32,514 bases of DNA from CAWKDC01 sp964383495 (lineage in GTDB: Bacteria > Pseudomonadota > Gammaproteobacteria > JABCZS01): assembly GCA_964383495.1 (NCBI GenBank), contig CAYLHG010000018.1:1-32514 (forward strand). Direction: 5' to 3'. Positions 23,909 to 32,478 of the stretch are shown piece after piece (within the stretch, counting starts at the first letter, position 1; every line of letters begins with the position of its first letter). The position numbers were made by a program, and so were the translations under genes. The notes beneath the pieces are model-generated. The model worked only from the letters and a program-made list of their open reading frames with translations. It had not been told where the DNA came from and did not search any database.

Positions 23909-26173
23909 GTGTTGCATTTTATTCGCAGAATCACCCAAGAAATGAATGCTGCAGACAGCCTTACGGATGCATTACGCATTGTTGTAGAACGTGTGTGCGA
24001 AGCCATTCATGTGGATGCTTGTTCTATCTTTTTAAAAGATGAAAAAGAAAAATGTTATACACTGATTGCATCTAAAGGCTTAAATGAAGGAGTGAATGGT
24101 GTTCTTAAAATTGATATTCACGAAGGTTTAGTAGGTTTGGTGGGGGAACGTGAAGAGCTGATTAATATTGAAGATGCAGCCAATCATCCTCATTATTTAT
24201 ATTTTCCTGAGTCTGGCGAAGAAAAATACGAAGCTTTTTTAGGCGCGCCTATTATTCATCAACGAAAAGTATTAGGTATTTTAGTTGCACAGCAATCAGG
24301 CAGCCGCACGTTTGATGAAAATGAAGAAGCATTTTTATTAACCGTATCGGCACAGCTAGGCGGCATTATTGCGCAAGTGAAAACGCAAGGTGAATTAGAT
24401 GGCAGTGCGTTTCAATTAAAGCGTGAGTTTGAAATTCAAGGCATTCCTGGCGCTCCTGGTGTCGCCATTGGTACAGTTGTGCGTGTTTTTCCATTGGCTG
24501 ATTTAAATGCAGTGCCGGATCGTTTGGTAGAAAATGTAGATGCTGAAGTAGCTTTCTTTTTAGAAGCGTTAGAAGCTGCACGTAACGATATTCGTGCATT
24601 AGCTGATCGCATCAAAACTGCTTTACCGCAAGAAGAGCAAGCATTATTTGATGTTTATATTAATATTTTAGAAAAAACAGGTTTAGGCGAAGAAGTGATT
24701 GACATTATTCGCGCTAAAAAATTATGGGCTCAGGCCGCATTACGTGATGTGATTGCGCAACACGTGATTAATTTTGAGAAAATGGAAGACGCTTATTTGC
24801 GCGAACGTGCTGCAGATCTAAGGGATTTGGGGGCGCGTGTACTGACAAAATTACAAGTAGAGCAAAAAGCAATTCCAGAATATTTTTCTCAAACTATTTT
24901 AGTGGGTGAAGAAATCAGTGCTTCAAATTTAGCAGAAGTCCCATCAGATAAATTAGTGGGTATTGTATGTTTACGTGGATCTGCCAATTCGCATGTTGCT
25001 ATTTTAGCGAGATCAATGGGGATCCCGACTGTGATGGGTGCGTATGAATTGCCGCTAGGTGGCATTGAACGGCAAACATTGGCAGTGGATGGGTACCATG
25101 GAAAAGTACATTTGTCGCCCTCGCTCACTGTGTGTAAAGAATTTTCACGTTTGATGAAAGAAGAAAAGGCATTGTACGCAGGATTGCAAGCGTTGCATAA
25201 AGAGCCTGCTACTACAACAGATGGACATCATGTTCCCTTGTTGGTAAATACAGGTTTAGTCGCAGACATTCCTTCTTCTTTAGATGTAGGAGCAGAAGGC
25301 GTAGGTTTATATCGAACTGAAGTACCTTTTATGATTCGAGAGCGTTTCCCAAGTGAAACAGAGCAACGTGATATTTATCAACAAATCATGCATGCTTTTC
25401 ATCCTCGCCCTGTCACCATGCGTACACTTGATATTGGTGGGGATAAAATATTACCTTATTTCAGTTTTTCAGAAGAAAATCCTTTTTTAGGATGGAGAGG
25501 CTTGCGTGTTACATTAGATCATCCTGAAATTTTTTTAGTACAAGTTCGTGCCATGTTACGCGCAAGCAGTGGATTGAATAATTTAAGCATCATGTTGCCT
25601 ATGGTCAGCGCTATTCGCGAAATTCGTGAAGCAAAAGAATTAATTGAACAGGCTTATTTAGAGGTAAAAGAAGAGGATCATTTAATTGATAGACCTAAAA
25701 TTGGTGTGATGGTAGAAGTGCCTTCTGCTGTGTATCAAGCCAATCTATTAGCCAGTGAATGTGATTTTTTATCCGTAGGCAGCAATGACTTAACACAATA
25801 TTTATTAGCAGTGGATAGAAATAATTCGCGTGTGGCAAATCTATATGATTCGCTTCATCCTGCAGTATTACAAGCTTTAATTCAAGTAGTATCGGGTGCG
25901 CATTCTCAAGGGAAGCCTGTGAGTATTTGTGGTGAAATGGCAGGTGACCCAGCAAGTGTAGTTTTATTATTAGCGATGGGGTACGATACATTCAGCATGA
26001 ACGCAACAAGTTTAACGCGCGTGAAGTGGGTGATTCGTAGTATTTCTCTTTCAAAAGCACAATCTTTATTAGGACGCGCGTTACAAATGGATGATGCCAA
26101 AGAAATTCGTCTCTTATTAGAAGATGCGTTGGTTGAAGCAGGTCTTGGGGGATTGGTTCGTGCTGGAAAATAA
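23909..26173 (+). CDS. ptsP: Phosphoenolpyruvate-protein phosphotransferase PtsP (enzyme I-Ntr)
   Basis: PtsP takes phosphate from PEP and passes it to NPr, then PtsN, in the nitrogen PTS, a regulatory chain that affects potassium transport, envelope stress and virulence in various bacteria. The 754-residue protein starts with a GAF domain (about 1-165). The enzyme I domains follow: N-terminal domain from about 175 (GIPGAPGVAIG), the phospho-histidine site GSANSHVAILAR with His362, and the PEP-binding barrel with GLYRTEVPFM, the TMRTLDIGGDK segment and the late GEMAGDP motif. All key segments look intact. The start is a GTG at 23909. The NPr-like gene is at 14343-14612; ptsN is not in this window. 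Confidence 0.96.
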   Translation: MLHFIRRITQEMNAADSLTDALRIVVERVCEAIHVDACSIFLKDEKEKCYTLIASKGLNEGVNGVLKIDIHEGLVGLVGEREELINIEDAANHPHYLYFPESGEEKYEAFLGAPIIHQRKVLGILVAQQSGSRTFDENEEAFLLTVSAQLGGIIAQVKTQGELDGSAFQLKREFEIQGIPGAPGVAIGTVVRVFPLADLNAVPDRLVENVDAEVAFFLEALEAARNDIRALADRIKTALPQEEQALFDVYINILEKTGLGEEVIDIIRAKKLWAQAALRDVIAQHVINFEKMEDAYLRERAADLRDLGARVLTKLQVEQKAIPEYFSQTILVGEEISASNLAEVPSDKLVGIVCLRGSANSHVAILARSMGIPTVMGAYELPLGGIERQTLAVDGYHGKVHLSPSLTVCKEFSRLMKEEKALYAGLQALHKEPATTTDGHHVPLLVNTGLVADIPSSLDVGAEGVGLYRTEVPFMIRERFPSETEQRDIYQQIMHAFHPRPVTMRTLDIGGDKILPYFSFSEENPFLGWRGLRVTLDHPEIFLVQVRAMLRASSGLNNLSIMLPMVSAIREIREAKELIEQAYLEVKEEDHLIDRPKIGVMVEVPSAVYQANLLASECDFLSVGSNDLTQYLLAVDRNNSRVANLYDSLHPAVLQALIQVVSGAHSQGKPVSICGEMAGDPASVVLLLAMGYDTFSMNATSLTRVKWVIRSISLSKAQSLLGRALQMDDAKEIRLLLEDALVEAGLGGLVRAGK

Positions 26174-26840
26174 TGTGGTACAGTGGGATGAATCGACTTG
26201 GCGTACAATTTGCCATTCGGCTCAAGTGATTTCTTTGCATGCAAAATTAGGGCCAAAAGTTATTCAATTAAACACGAGCGAATATATTAAAGTATTTAAT
26301 GCTAAACCTGGTTTAAGTAAAAGACGATGGTTCCCAAAATATCAGATCTTTGTGGATAATGCATTTTATTTAAAAAAATTAGGCTTTCGTACTATTGAGG
26401 TAACATGTATTTATCACCTGCCTCATATTAATGCGCATGCTGTTCGCTATAATACTTTGCCAGGGGATGATTTTCGCCACATGTTTCGATCTGATACAAA
26501 AATGGGTATCGAATTATTGATCAATTTCTTAGTATTGTTGCATCAAGCAGGCATTTATTTTCATGGCATGCATTTAGGAAATGTGTTGTATGATAAAAAA
26601 GAAGGGTTTGGTATTATCGATATGGCTGATTTATCTTTCCATACCACACCTTTAAGAATAGATTTACGAGTTCGTCATTTAAAGCGGTTATTGTCTTATC
26701 ATCAGGATCACGCTTATTTTGCATCCTTAGGTTTAGAATCGATATTGTCATTATATTTGGAGAGAGCAGCATTATCACCTTTTTCGCAAAGATTATTTAG
26801 ATTGTTTTGGAAATGGTTAGGCTGTTCAACACTAAGATAG
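26160..26840 (+). CDS. Kinase-fold protein of the toluene-tolerance/LPS-kinase (InaA-like) type
   Basis: The protein has a reduced protein-kinase fold: a lysine in EYIKVFN (Lys44), the segment GIYFHGMHLGNVLYD (about 131-145), where LHLGN-type motifs occur in proteins annotated as toluene tolerance or lipopolysaccharide kinase, and IIDMADL (Asp155) in the metal-binding position. The catalytic loop lacks the usual HxD aspartate; as I recall this is also so in that family. A role in modifying the LPS core or another envelope sugar is suggested but not shown. I chose GTG 26160 because GGGGGA lies seven bases upstream, giving 226 residues and a 14-base overlap with ptsP. ATG 26124 would give 238 residues and a 50-base overlap. 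Likely in one operon with rppH and ptsP. Confidence 0.72.
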   Translation: MLENNVVQWDESTWRTICHSAQVISLHAKLGPKVIQLNTSEYIKVFNAKPGLSKRRWFPKYQIFVDNAFYLKKLGFRTIEVTCIYHLPHINAHAVRYNTLPGDDFRHMFRSDTKMGIELLINFLVLLHQAGIYFHGMHLGNVLYDKKEGFGIIDMADLSFHTTPLRIDLRVRHLKRLLSYHQDHAYFASLGLESILSLYLERAALSPFSQRLFRLFWKWLGCSTLR

Positions 26841-26879
26841 TATGTGTTAAACTTTTTCTTTTCGTGAGTAGGTATTGCT

Positions 26880-27890
26880 ATGTCATTTCGTATTGCTATT
26901 GTAGGTGCGAGCGGGAACGTGGGACGCCGTCTGATCTCGCAGTTGTTCACTCAATCTTGGGCTCAGTCAGCTGTTTTGACTGCTATTGCCTCTGAACAAT
27001 CAGCGGGATTAACTTTAAAGGTTGACGACCGAGAGTTTACGCTTCAAAAATTATCTGAAGCCTCGCTGGCAAATCAGCAGATTGTTTTATTTTGCACAGA
27101 GGCAGATGTTTCATCTCAATGGGTGCCAGTTGCGTTACGTTTGGGTGCGTACGTGATTGATTCAAGTTCTCATTATCGTTTAGAAAAAGACGTACCTTTA
27201 ATTATTCCGCCGGTGAATATTCATCAAGTGACAGCGAAACAAAAATTGTACGCCCATGCAAATTGTTTAGCATCGCCAATTTCAACAGTGATGGCGCCAT
27301 TGCATCGTGCATTGGGTATCAACTATTTAAATGTTACGACATATCAATCAACTTCAGGTGCCGGAAAAGCAGCAATGGACGAATGTGCGCTACAAACGCA
27401 AGCGGTATTAAGTGGCGAGAAGGCTGTGCCGCGTGTATTTAAACGCCAAATTGCAATGAATGTGATCCCGCAAGTAGGTTCTATTGCAGAAAATGGGGTG
27501 ACGAGTGAAGAATATAAAATTATTCATGAGGTGCAAAAAGTACTAGAAGCAGATTTTCCTATCAGTGCTACAGCAGTGCGTGTGCCCGTGATAATAGGGC
27601 ACTCTATTGTGATGACAGTATCATTCGATAAGAAACCGATGATAGAAGATGTGCGCGATATTTTGAGTAAATCACGCAGCGTGACATTATCTGGCAATGA
27701 TTATGCAACACCTGTTGAGGTAGTGGGACAGGATAATGTATTTGTGGGGCGTATACGTTTAGATGCAGCTTTATCAAACGGTTTACAAATGTGGTCGTGT
27801 TCTGATAATTTGCGCCGTGGTGCGGCAACAGATGCGATTGAAATTGCAGAGGTGATTGCTGAAAAATGCGTTCTTTATCGGGGCGGGTAA
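26880..27890 (+). CDS. asd: Aspartate-semialdehyde dehydrogenase family protein
   Basis: The enzyme makes aspartate semialdehyde from aspartyl phosphate with NADPH, feeding lysine, diaminopimelate, methionine and threonine synthesis. The 336-residue protein has the nucleotide motif GASGNVG (9-15), an active-site Cys129 in ANCLASP, Gln156 in TYQSTSGAGK and His241 in VPVIIGHS, so the catalytic set is present. Some gammaproteobacteria carry a catalytically dead paralogue (Usg); the retained Cys and His argue against that here. The ATG follows GAGTAGG. It lies 39 bases after the kinase-like gene and is convergent with anmK. Confidence 0.88.
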   Translation: MSFRIAIVGASGNVGRRLISQLFTQSWAQSAVLTAIASEQSAGLTLKVDDREFTLQKLSEASLANQQIVLFCTEADVSSQWVPVALRLGAYVIDSSSHYRLEKDVPLIIPPVNIHQVTAKQKLYAHANCLASPISTVMAPLHRALGINYLNVTTYQSTSGAGKAAMDECALQTQAVLSGEKAVPRVFKRQIAMNVIPQVGSIAENGVTSEEYKIIHEVQKVLEADFPISATAVRVPVIIGHSIVMTVSFDKKPMIEDVRDILSKSRSVTLSGNDYATPVEVVGQDNVFVGRIRLDAALSNGLQMWSCSDNLRRGAATDAIEIAEVIAEKCVLYRGG

Positions 27891-27915
27891 TATACGCTCA
27901 GAAAATAACTGCCCC
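27880..27915. terminator. Possible shared hairpin at asd/anmK junction
   Basis: GGGGCGG (27880-27886), at the end of asd, pairs with CTGCCCC (27909-27915), just before the anmK stop on the minus strand, with one G-T pair and a 22-base loop. It could end both convergent transcripts but has only a weak T run on either side. Confidence 0.3.
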
Positions 27916-27917
27916 CT

Positions 27918-29015
27918 TTACACATACAACCCTCCCAGTACTGTCGCCTCTCGTCCGCCTGTGATTTCCCGTAAATCCACGGGCGTCTCTGTCACACGCT
28001 GTTTTGCTAACCACGCCATTAGGCTTGCCTCTGTGTATTCTGGAGCCACTCCTAGTGCTGATGTTTTTTCAACGCGTTTCTTCGGTAAATATGCTTGTAA
28101 ACGCTCCATTAAATAATCATTGTAAGCACCACCACCGCAAACATATACCGCGTCTGTGCTTGGCGCTGCTTGCAAAATTGCATTTGCAATACTGCTTGCC
28201 GTTAACTCTGTCACGGTTGCTAACCAATTTTCTTTAGGCTGCCCTTCAAGTGCCACCGTTGCTTTTGCAAACCATGCATCTGTGAACATATCTCGCCCGG
28301 TACTTTTCGGTGGTGTTGTTTGAAAAAAAGGATGTGATAATAACATTTTCAACGTGGGTTCATGCACCACACCTGCACGCGCATTTTTTCCATTCGGATC
28401 ATAAGACATATTTAAAAAAGTGCGTGCCACGGCATCAATAAACACATTCCCAGGTCCTGTATCAAACCCCCAAACATGTCCATCTTGCAATAAAGTAATA
28501 TTCGCAAAACCACCTATATTTAAAATTGCACGGTCTTCCGTAGGGCTTGCAAAAAAAGTTTGGTGAAACAAAGGAGCAAGTGGCGCGCCTTGACCTTGCT
28601 GCGCAATATCTTTGCGGCGAAAATCGGCTACGGTGGGAATGCCTGTTGCAACGACAATGCGGTTCGGATCACCTAACTGCACAGTAAATGCAGGGTTCTC
28701 ATTAGGATAATGTCGGATAGTTTGCCCATGCAGACCTACTGCGCGTATTTGATGAGGTTGCAGCTCCGTTTCTTCCAATAAATTTAAAATAGCCTGTGCG
28801 TTATGTTCACCTAACGATGCATCAAGTGAAAATATAGATTCTAAAGCGTGATTGCTATGCGGCACCGATAATGCTAATAATTGCGCGCGTAATGCTGAGC
28901 TGTAGGGAAGATGGTGATGTGCATGTATGCGAATTTTATTATCATCGAATGATGCTAAGACAGCATCTATGCCGTCGAAACTGGTGCCGGACATGAGTCC
29001 AATAAAATTATCCAT
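27918..29015 (-). CDS. anmK: Anhydro-N-acetylmuramic acid kinase AnmK
   Basis: AnmK phosphorylates and opens 1,6-anhydro-MurNAc released during murein turnover, returning it to the amino-sugar pool. The 365-residue protein begins with the family signature MSGTSFDGID (8-17). It has the segments LHGQTIRHYP, the glycine-rich NIGGFANIT, the GFDTGPGNVFID substrate loop and CGGGAYN near the C terminus. AAGGAA precedes the ATG. It lies 30 bases downstream of the M23 endopeptidase gene on the same strand, so murein cleavage and recycling are encoded together, as in Pseudomonas. Confidence 0.96.
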   Translation of the reverse strand: MDNFIGLMSGTSFDGIDAVLASFDDNKIRIHAHHHLPYSSALRAQLLALSVPHSNHALESIFSLDASLGEHNAQAILNLLEETELQPHQIRAVGLHGQTIRHYPNENPAFTVQLGDPNRIVVATGIPTVADFRRKDIAQQGQGAPLAPLFHQTFFASPTEDRAILNIGGFANITLLQDGHVWGFDTGPGNVFIDAVARTFLNMSYDPNGKNARAGVVHEPTLKMLLSHPFFQTTPPKSTGRDMFTDAWFAKATVALEGQPKENWLATVTELTASSIANAILQAAPSTDAVYVCGGGAYNDYLMERLQAYLPKKRVEKTSALGVAPEYTEASLMAWLAKQRVTETPVDLREITGGREATVLGGLYV

Positions 29016-29045
29016 TAAGTTTCCTTGAGATCCATGATGAGCACT

Positions 29046-30359
29046 TCACAAAGATTTCTCTTTTTCCGAGCCTACAAAAGCGAACGTTGCATGATAACTC
29101 ATTTGTCGTAACAACGTTTGCGCCTGCGCAAGATAACGCTCACGATATTTAGAAGGAATAGGCTCGCTGGTAGGCAGCGCCGCAGACAATGGATTTTGAT
29201 GTACACCATTGATGCGGAATTCGTAATGCAGATGTGGGCCTGTTGCAAGGCCTGTCATACCAACATAACCAATTGTTTGCCCCTGTTCAACTTGATTGCC
29301 GGCGCGCAGCTGGCTAGCAAAACGGCTTAAATGCCCATACAGTGTTGTGTATTCTCTTCCGTGCTGTAAAATCACGCAATTACCATAACCGCTTTTTCTA
29401 CCCGCAAAAATAACTTTACCATCACCTGATGCTTTTACAGGCGTTCCTATAGGCGCAGCATAATCCACGCCGCGATGTGCACGCACTGTGTGCAATACAG
29501 GGTGTTTTCGGCCCGCACTAAAATGTGAACTGATGCGGCTGAATTTTACAGGGGAACGAAGAAATGCTTTTTGTAATGCTTTTCCATCAGGCGCATAATA
29601 ATCTGCATGACCTTCATTATCTTCAAAACGAATTGCTTGATATTTTTTTCCTTGGTTCACAAATTCTGCTGCTAAAATGCGCCCTGGTGTGATTTGTTTA
29701 TCACCCACAAAACGTTCTTCATATAACAACGCAAAACGATCATTTTGTTGAATGTCTAAAGCAAAATCGATGTCATAGCTGAAAATATTCACCAATTCTA
29801 AAATTAAATTATCGTCAAGCCCGCTTTTTTGTCCGGCGAGAAAAAAAGAATCATCAATTGTGCCGTAAGCATACTTCACATGTGTTGTAATGGGAATATC
29901 TACAATTTCGCCAGCATATTGTTCTGGCCCTTCTTTGCGGATTAATAAATGTTGTGTTTCATTCATGGCTTGTTCAAGGGCAATGAGATCATCACTTTCA
30001 TCAAATGAAAGTGTTAAACGTTGGCCAGGATAGATAGTAGTGAGCACGGGGCGTGCGATTTGATTGTTGAGTAATGCAGAGACAGTATCAGATGAAACGC
30101 CTAAAGACTCCAAACGTTTGCCTATCGTATCTCCTGCACGAATCACGAGGTCAACGGTGCGAAGAGAGCTGGTTTCTGTATTTTGCGAAGGGACGGTAGG
30201 GGTGGTGATGCCCATTGCCAGTGGGGCAGGCTGTGAAGCATTTTGATGCTCAATAGCTGTATCCACGGCCAGCCACATCACAGCTGCCATGAGGAGCGAT
30301 CCTATGAAAAAAGGGGCCAAGCGGCGCTTTTTTTTAAGTTTCGTCGCAGGTATTGTCAA
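29046..30359 (-). CDS. M23 family murein endopeptidase (MepM/YebA-like)
   Basis: This membrane-anchored periplasmic enzyme is expected to cut peptide cross-links in peptidoglycan during growth. The 437-residue protein has a basic N terminus and one membrane anchor (about 15-32), an OapA/LysM-like region (about 66-115, VIRAGDTIGKRLESLGVSSD), a linker domain, and a C-terminal M23 domain. The zinc ligands are visible: His295 and Asp299 in HRGVDY and His378 in HLHYEF, with His376 as the catalytic partner. The start codon is TTG at 30359 with GGAG and AGAGG upstream; no ATG exists before the membrane segment. It is divergent from tyrS and precedes anmK. Confidence 0.92.
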   Translation of the reverse strand: MTIPATKLKKKRRLAPFFIGSLLMAAVMWLAVDTAIEHQNASQPAPLAMGITTPTVPSQNTETSSLRTVDLVIRAGDTIGKRLESLGVSSDTVSALLNNQIARPVLTTIYPGQRLTLSFDESDDLIALEQAMNETQHLLIRKEGPEQYAGEIVDIPITTHVKYAYGTIDDSFFLAGQKSGLDDNLILELVNIFSYDIDFALDIQQNDRFALLYEERFVGDKQITPGRILAAEFVNQGKKYQAIRFEDNEGHADYYAPDGKALQKAFLRSPVKFSRISSHFSAGRKHPVLHTVRAHRGVDYAAPIGTPVKASGDGKVIFAGRKSGYGNCVILQHGREYTTLYGHLSRFASQLRAGNQVEQGQTIGYVGMTGLATGPHLHYEFRINGVHQNPLSAALPTSEPIPSKYRERYLAQAQTLLRQMSYHATFAFVGSEKEKSL

Positions 30360-30493
30360 TGTCCTCTTCTCCTTCCCTTTTTTCTGGGCATGGGGACGGT
30401 ATTCTGAAGCGCTAAAGATAGCAGATTTTACTCAAAATAGACAGACCCAGCCCGGAGCACAGCTTAACTACACCTCTTTCTCGTATTAAAGTA

Positions 30494-30499
30494 TATAAT
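30494..30499 (+). promoter_or_regulatory. Possible -10 element of tyrS
   Basis: A perfect TATAAT lies 22 bases before the tyrS ATG, in the region between the divergent M23 peptidase and tyrS genes. No good -35 is present 16-18 bases upstream, so this is a weak call. No T-box or other tRNA-sensing leader is visible in the 162-base gap. Confidence 0.4.
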
Positions 30500-30521
30500 C
30501 AATTCCTAGAAAGAGGAACTT

Positions 30522-31718
30522 ATGATAGAAAACAATGCCATGAATTTATTACGTCGAGGTGTACAAGAAATCATCGTCCCTGATGAGTTTGATAACCTAA
30601 TTACAAGTGGGCGACGCTTGAAAGTTAAAGTGGGGTTTGACCCTACCGCGCCCGACTTACATTTAGGCCACACTGTGCTGATTAATAAAGCGCGGCAATT
30701 TCAATTGCTCGGGCATGAGGTTTATTTTCTGATAGGCGATTTTACTGCCTTAATAGGTGATCCTTCTGGTCGCAGTGCAACACGTAAGCCCTTAACAGAA
30801 GAAGAAGTATTACGTAATGCAGAAACATACGAAAGACAAATTTTCAAAATTTTAGATAAAAAATTAACACACATTGTTCGTAATTCCACCTGGATGAACA
30901 AGCTAACAGCGAGCGACATTGTCCGCTTATCAAGCCATTACACCGTTGCACGTATGTTAGAGCGGGATGATTTTGGAAAACGTTTCTTAGAACGTGAGCC
31001 TATTGCGATTCACGAATTTCTATATCCTTTATTCATGGGATATGATTCGGTGGAACTAGAAGCAGATATTGAATTAGGTGGAAACGACCAAAAATTCAAT
31101 TTATTAGTAGGGCGTGAGTTACAGCGTTTGGCTGGGCAAAAGCCGCAAATGATATTGACAATGCCATTGCTGGAAGGTTTAGATGGCGTGAAGAAAATGT
31201 CGAAATCATTGGGGAATTATATTGCTATTGAAGACGCCCCCAATGAGATGTTTGGTAAAATTATGTCTATTTCAGACACGTTAATGTGGCGTTACTTTGA
31301 GCTTTTAAGCTTCAAGCCGCAAACGATCTTGGATGAATATCGTCATTTGGTAGAAGCAGGCGAAAATCCGCGTAACATTAAAATTGCATTAGCACAAGAA
31401 ATCGTAACACGTTTTCATGGAGAAGAAGCTGCTGTGGCTGCACAACATGATTTTGAGCAACGTTTTTCGCGTAACGCATTACCTGATGAGATGCCGCAAT
31501 CTATCATCCACAATCATGGAAAATCTATGCCGATTGCGAATCTGTTAAAAGAAGCGGGATTGGTAAATACAACGTCTGAAGCGTTAAGAATGATTGAGCA
31601 AGATGCATTGAAAATTGATGGCAAAAAAGTGACGGATAAACATACGGTGATTGAACCGGGCAGCGACGCTGTTTACCAGGTAGGCAAAAGACGTGTTTGT
31701 CGTATTGCTTTAGTCTGA
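30522..31718 (+). CDS. tyrS: Tyrosyl-tRNA synthetase
   Basis: This charges tRNA-Tyr. The 398-residue protein is a class I synthetase with HLGH (47-50, the HIGH motif) in PTAPDLHLGHTVLINK, the tyrosine-binding region including the LGGNDQKFNLLVGRE segment, and KMSKS at 225-229. The C-terminal S4 domain (about 333-395, with IEQDALKIDGKKVTD) is the anticodon-arm binding part. Length and motif form agree with the TyrS type 2 (TyrZ-like) group. AGAGGA lies just before the ATG. Its last nine bases overlap the end of a gene on the opposite strand. Confidence 0.96.
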   Translation: MIENNAMNLLRRGVQEIIVPDEFDNLITSGRRLKVKVGFDPTAPDLHLGHTVLINKARQFQLLGHEVYFLIGDFTALIGDPSGRSATRKPLTEEEVLRNAETYERQIFKILDKKLTHIVRNSTWMNKLTASDIVRLSSHYTVARMLERDDFGKRFLEREPIAIHEFLYPLFMGYDSVELEADIELGGNDQKFNLLVGRELQRLAGQKPQMILTMPLLEGLDGVKKMSKSLGNYIAIEDAPNEMFGKIMSISDTLMWRYFELLSFKPQTILDEYRHLVEAGENPRNIKIALAQEIVTRFHGEEAAVAAQHDFEQRFSRNALPDEMPQSIIHNHGKSMPIANLLKEAGLVNTTSEALRMIEQDALKIDGKKVTDKHTVIEPGSDAVYQVGKRRVCRIALV

Positions 31719-32252
31719 GGGCACATTTGGCGCCGTCAAATTACTCAAATATCCATAAAAAGCAATACAGATTGCTTTGTTATCATCTGCATTGAGAAGG
31801 AGTGTAGAAGCTGCATGGCAGGCATCACTCGCCGCCTGTAATTTTTGTGAAAACTCCGCATCATCGCGTATTGCACAAGTAGCACTGGCCTCATAGAGTG
31901 CTCTTCTTCTTGTCAACCAATCCTTAACTTCTGTATAAAAAACAGGAAGATCAGCAGAAGGGCGGTAACCGCACCAAGGGAACAATATAGTGTAGTTATT
32001 AAAATTGCAATTATTAATATCTTGAGCACATTTTTGAGCCAGGCCTTCATACACATGAGCCGCGTCGAGGTTCCCTGTGCTCAAGCAGCGAAATGCGGCT
32101 TGCTGCCAGGCTGCTTGCAAAACCTCAGCGCTAGGGTTCGGGTCAGGCGGGACAGTGGCAGGAAATACCCCACATTGCAAAGATTCATCTGCAAAACAGG
32201 GCAGGACTGCAACACAGCTTAAAAGGATGATGCAAGGTAGTCGAATAATCAA
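31710..32252 (-). CDS. Secreted eight-cysteine protein of unknown function
   Basis: I do not recognise this 180-residue protein. A signal peptide (residues 1-21, IIRLPCIILLSCVAVLPCFA) is followed by a mature chain with exactly eight cysteines (27, 56, 75, 82, 94, 126, 145, 162), an even number consistent with disulfide bonds in the periplasm or outside. The lipobox pattern is absent (Pro before Cys19), so a lipoprotein is unlikely. The mature part looks helical. The start is TTG at 32252 with AAGGA seven bases upstream on the minus strand. It is convergent with tyrS, overlapping its end by nine bases, and divergent from the rRNA promoter. Confidence 0.72.
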   Translation of the reverse strand: MIIRLPCIILLSCVAVLPCFADESLQCGVFPATVPPDPNPSAEVLQAAWQQAAFRCLSTGNLDAAHVYEGLAQKCAQDINNCNFNNYTILFPWCGYRPSADLPVFYTEVKDWLTRRRALYEASATCAIRDDAEFSQKLQAASDACHAASTLLLNADDNKAICIAFYGYLSNLTAPNVPSD

Positions 32253-32351
32253 AATTTAATCCTTCTGATAAGGTTACATGATAATTTATAGCTAAAGAAA
32301 CATGAGTTTTGCAAGGCAGCAAAAAAATATGATTTTTTTTCACAAAACTAC

Positions 32352-32379
32352 TTGACGCTATCAAAAATGTGTTTATAAT
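32352..32379 (+). promoter_or_regulatory. rRNA operon promoter
   Basis: TTGACG (32352-32357) and a perfect TATAAT (32374-32379) are 16 bases apart, the short spacing typical of rrn promoters. Upstream (about 32320-32350) is an A/T-rich stretch with long A and T runs like an UP element. Between -10 and the likely start near 32386 lies GCTCCC, a GC-rich discriminator of the kind linked to ppGpp (stringent) control. Only one promoter is evident. Confidence 0.88.
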
Positions 32380-32401
32380 GCTCCCTACGTCGTCATGACA
32401 T

Positions 32402-32443
32402 CGCTCTTTAAAAAACAAAGACCTATGCATCTGTGTGGATGCA
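32402..32443 (+). promoter_or_regulatory. rRNA leader: boxA-like antitermination element and hairpin
   Basis: GCTCTTTAAAAA at 32403-32414 matches the boxA consensus (TGCTCTTTAACA) that loads the Nus antitermination complex on rRNA transcripts. It is followed by the hairpin TGCATC (32426-32431) and GATGCA (32438-32443) with loop TGTGTG; the CTGTGTGG wording is also found in E. coli rrn leaders just after boxA. Confidence 0.72.
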
Positions 32444-32478
32444 ACTGTTAATTTATTTTGAGATATATTGAGCAATTC

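Noticed and set aside
25906..26256. 116-codon open frame antisense to the end of ptsP
   Set aside because: It is a shadow of ptsP and the kinase-like gene, with no ribosome site and unlikely composition.
30289..30489. 66-codon plus-strand frame starting MRSDPMKKGAKRRFFLSF upstream of tyrS
   Set aside because: It has a signal-like start, but its first third is antisense to the M23 peptidase membrane anchor, it lacks an SD, and the region is the divergent promoter gap.
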